Shown in pieces: positions 46,541 to 64,000 of a stretch of 64,000 nt of DNA (position 1 is its first letter; each line of letters begins with the position of its first letter). Position numbers and translations under genes: made by a program. Origin of the DNA: Ampullaceana balthica (taxonomy: Eukaryota; Mollusca; Gastropoda; Lymnaeidae); contig CALYLW010000012.1 in assembly GCA_944989445.1 (NCBI GenBank), positions 1,884,001 through 1,948,000 of the forward strand, read 5' to 3'. The notes under the pieces are model-generated. The model ran no database searches. It had not been told where the DNA came from and worked only from the letters and a program-made list of their open reading frames with translations.

Positions 46541-46904
46541 TCATGCAAACTTATATAACGCGAAGCCTAAGCTTGGAGGTTTTCTCATAACACATATATT
46601 CGTATATATAATCAAAATATATACTCTGCTATGTCCGTTCGTAACGCTAGATTTTATAAAGCCCACCGCTAAAAAAAATAACCCTGAAAAATATATTGCA
46701 TAAAAAAATTAAATAAAAAAAACCCACTATTTTCAAACGTCCGCATAAAATTGTTCAATATGGAAAAGAGATTTAATTTTTCTCTCTTGGTCTCTACATT
46801 TTCTGATTATTTACTATGCGGCTTTCAGGCAGAAGGGACAATTACAAAAACTGAAATATATCCATTTTGAAAACTCCCGTCATTTTTGACGGGTTATACA
46901 CTAG
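46541..46904 (+). mobile_element. Helitron-like repeat R2 with canonical 3' hairpin
   Basis: Ends with a perfect hairpin CCCGTCATTTTTGACGGG (46,876-46,893), 7 bases, then CTAG (46,901-46,904) and a host T: the classical Helitron 3' structure. Upstream words CGTCCGCATAAAATTGTTCA and TTTACTATGCGGCTTTCAGG recur inverted at 52,419-52,690. The 5' end is not certain. The 100-codon open stretch at 46,401-46,703 overlaps this repeat and is not credible as a gene. Confidence 0.65.
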
Positions 46905-48009
46905 TATAATATAAATTTCAGTGTTTCAAAACAAATGTTGTTCCTTTCGGGCTTTTACCACAACTATAAATATTTGTTTATATATCTTGACACCTGTTTA
47001 TTAACCTATTGTGAAAAATATATTCAATTTAATCCGCTAATTTGCTGATATCGCTTAACATGTCTCCATAATCTATTGATATTACTTTGTTATCTTTCAC
47101 TATTTAGTATTTCACGGGCACATCAATAGCGAGTCTATAGATAATGCGCCGGGTCAATAATAACGGTTCAGTATCATGATACCCGTATTTAATGACCTTT
47201 AAAGGCTTGTGACGGGGCGTATCCAAAACAACAATCCCTTTACTAGGAACAATTGTTTAGGTGTTATTTGACTTCATTTTATTTATAATATACTATTCAC
47301 TGTCTTACGAAAGAATCGTTCAAAATGTGAGGTCTGCCCCAGTTAGCTATTTTTCTTTTCTAGACCTTACAGCTAGATCAGTCTTTATTGTTTTTTGTTT
47401 ATTTTCGTATGTGTATTTAGCATTCCCCTTTGAAGATTCTTCTATGAAACATCACTGTATTTAGTTGACATATATGCTATTTTAATATAAATGCCAAACT
47501 AATACAGTGGTGTTAAAAATTACATTAATGTTGATTTTTAATAGATGCTATCAATTAATATAGACTACCCCAACCCACCAACTCTAAATTTAACTCGGAT
47601 ACAAACTTAATATATCCACCTATGCTTCTGCATCTCCGCCAACCACTACTGTTGATTGTTAAGATACGTCGCAAATTTAACTTGTGATTTCTTTTAAAGT
47701 GCTTTTGTTCATGCTAGTCCAGCATGCTCACGGCGATCTTATTATTTTATTTAATTTATAAAGCCAATTATAACAGCCCAACAAACCAATGGTGGTCGTT
47801 GCAATTATCTTACTTTATCGTCATGAAAGTTACTACACAAGTATAAACCACGGCGCATATTATCCAACGTGTTTTATTTGAGAATATACAACAAGTTGTG
47901 GGCAATGTGATACCATCGTATTGACTGCAAACTGAAGAATGTGATTGTGATGCTAGATATATCAGTGTTTTATATTATCTGTTCATTTTTTTAAAATTAA
48001 TTTTAAAAT
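46905..48009 (+). promoter_or_regulatory. Upstream region of the MAM gene, promoter not resolved
   Basis: The approximately 1.1 kb before the MAM gene start codon is AT-rich with no obvious transposon after 46,905. A transcription start must lie here or in an unseen upstream exon. I see no strong TATA or initiator arrangement to choose between positions. Confidence 0.3.
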
Positions 48010-63171
<15,162 letters not shown>

Positions 63172-64000
63172 GTTAGCAGTATTTTTTAGATATAAACACT
63201 TTAGCATTATCATTAGTGTTATAGTTATTACCTTGGATACTATAATAACACTTTTGTGAAATGAAAAGCTAATATGTAAAATCTATTTTTAATCAAATAT
63301 TTCTATGAGCACAATATTCATAAATTATTTCAATTTTATTTTAATGAGACAGTAGGCTATAATACTATATTATAGCTATTACGTTTTTTTAAAAAAAATT
63401 TATATGCATTTTATTATATTCAGAAATCAGTTATTTTTAAATTGTGTGATAATTGAGTTAAATAGAGTTCTAGAAAAGTATATAAAAACTAGGAATAAAA
63501 TTTAAAACAAGAAATGGGGTGTAAAAAAATCCTACAAACAATGTTGGGTAGAAATAACAAATTAAGGCCCAATGCACAAACATTACTAAATGCATCCAAC
63601 AAATGTGCAATTAATTAGTGTCTTTTAATATTATAAGAATCCCAAATTAGTGCTATCCCTCCACCCCCTTCCTAGTCCTCCTTGGAACACCATCACATAC
63701 CTTTTTTCAAGCCCATGAATTAAAAAAAATTTTACACCTCAGAAAACTAAATTCAAAACTATATCAAACTAAATTTTAGTTAAAAAAGAAAAGATTGGGC
63801 CCCAAAAGTACTTGAGGTATTTTTAAGAATCTTATTTATTTAGCACAGATGTCTGAAATTTTATCTGGGCTTTCCATATTATCATTACTTTGACTTACAG
63901 ACTGGACAAACTGTTAACTAGAGAATTACGTTTTTTTATATTTTCATATTCATCATTTAGATTCAGATTTAAGAAATGTAAAAATAATATTAAATAGAAG
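63172..64000 (+). other. Intron 20 of the MAM gene (to window edge)
   Basis: AT-rich. I searched for the closing exon of MAM6 and found none; the acceptor-like TTCATCATTTAG at 63,949-63,960 is followed by IQI and a stop in the required frame. The gene continues beyond the window. Confidence 0.7.

Noticed and set aside
46401..46703. 100-codon plus-strand frame
   Set aside because: Overlaps the Helitron-like repeat R2 and lacks domain or exon features.
63949..64000. Possible closing exon of MAM6 after TTCATCATTTAG
   Set aside because: In the required phase it encodes three residues and a stop, with no IDDI or Cys motif.

Overview
This is animal nuclear DNA: AT-rich, with spliced genes and very dense transposable elements. 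A mollusc, perhaps a gastropod, is my best guess from the repeat content and the multi-MAM/LDLa gene, but that is inference. There is no prokaryotic or organellar character. Most long open frames here are repeat shadows.

Layout. Positions 1-47,900 are almost entirely transposon-derived. I see: 3' fragments of a non-LTR retrotransposon (LINE) with a (GATAA)n tail; two tRNA-headed SINEs carrying that LINE's 3' tail; a second LINE type as two relics; several hAT elements, four of them with exact 8-bp target duplications; a Harbinger-like MITE family with 3-bp duplications; Helitron-like ends plus a broken Helitron helicase; and several mini- and microsatellites. The only protein-like sequence in this part that does not look transposon-derived is a possible last exon at 34,943-35,099.

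Positions 48,010 to the right edge hold one large + strand gene. I reconstructed 20 coding exons (1,011 codons): signal peptide, one LDL-receptor class A domain, then six MAM domains. The last MAM domain runs off the window. Exon junctions follow a regular phase pattern (1-1, 1-0, 0-1), so each MAM is a symmetric phase-1 module. MAM4 lacks its central exon exactly where the intron holds a (TA)n tract and about 830 bases of strange G-poor sequence. This suggests an assembly artefact or a real loss.

Main points for follow-up: (1) the missing MAM4 exon; (2) a 62-bp satellite of 26 copies that grew from coding sequence inside the Helitron helicase; (3) a LINE/SINE pair sharing a tail; (4) two near-identical 2.6-kb hAT copies in opposite orientation, each with its own target duplication and both lacking a catalytic Asp; (5) a LINE insertion with an inverted 5' part (twin priming); (6) a perfect 29-bp-stem hairpin inside an intron of the MAM gene; (7) a complete short Helitron with both ends and the A/T target.
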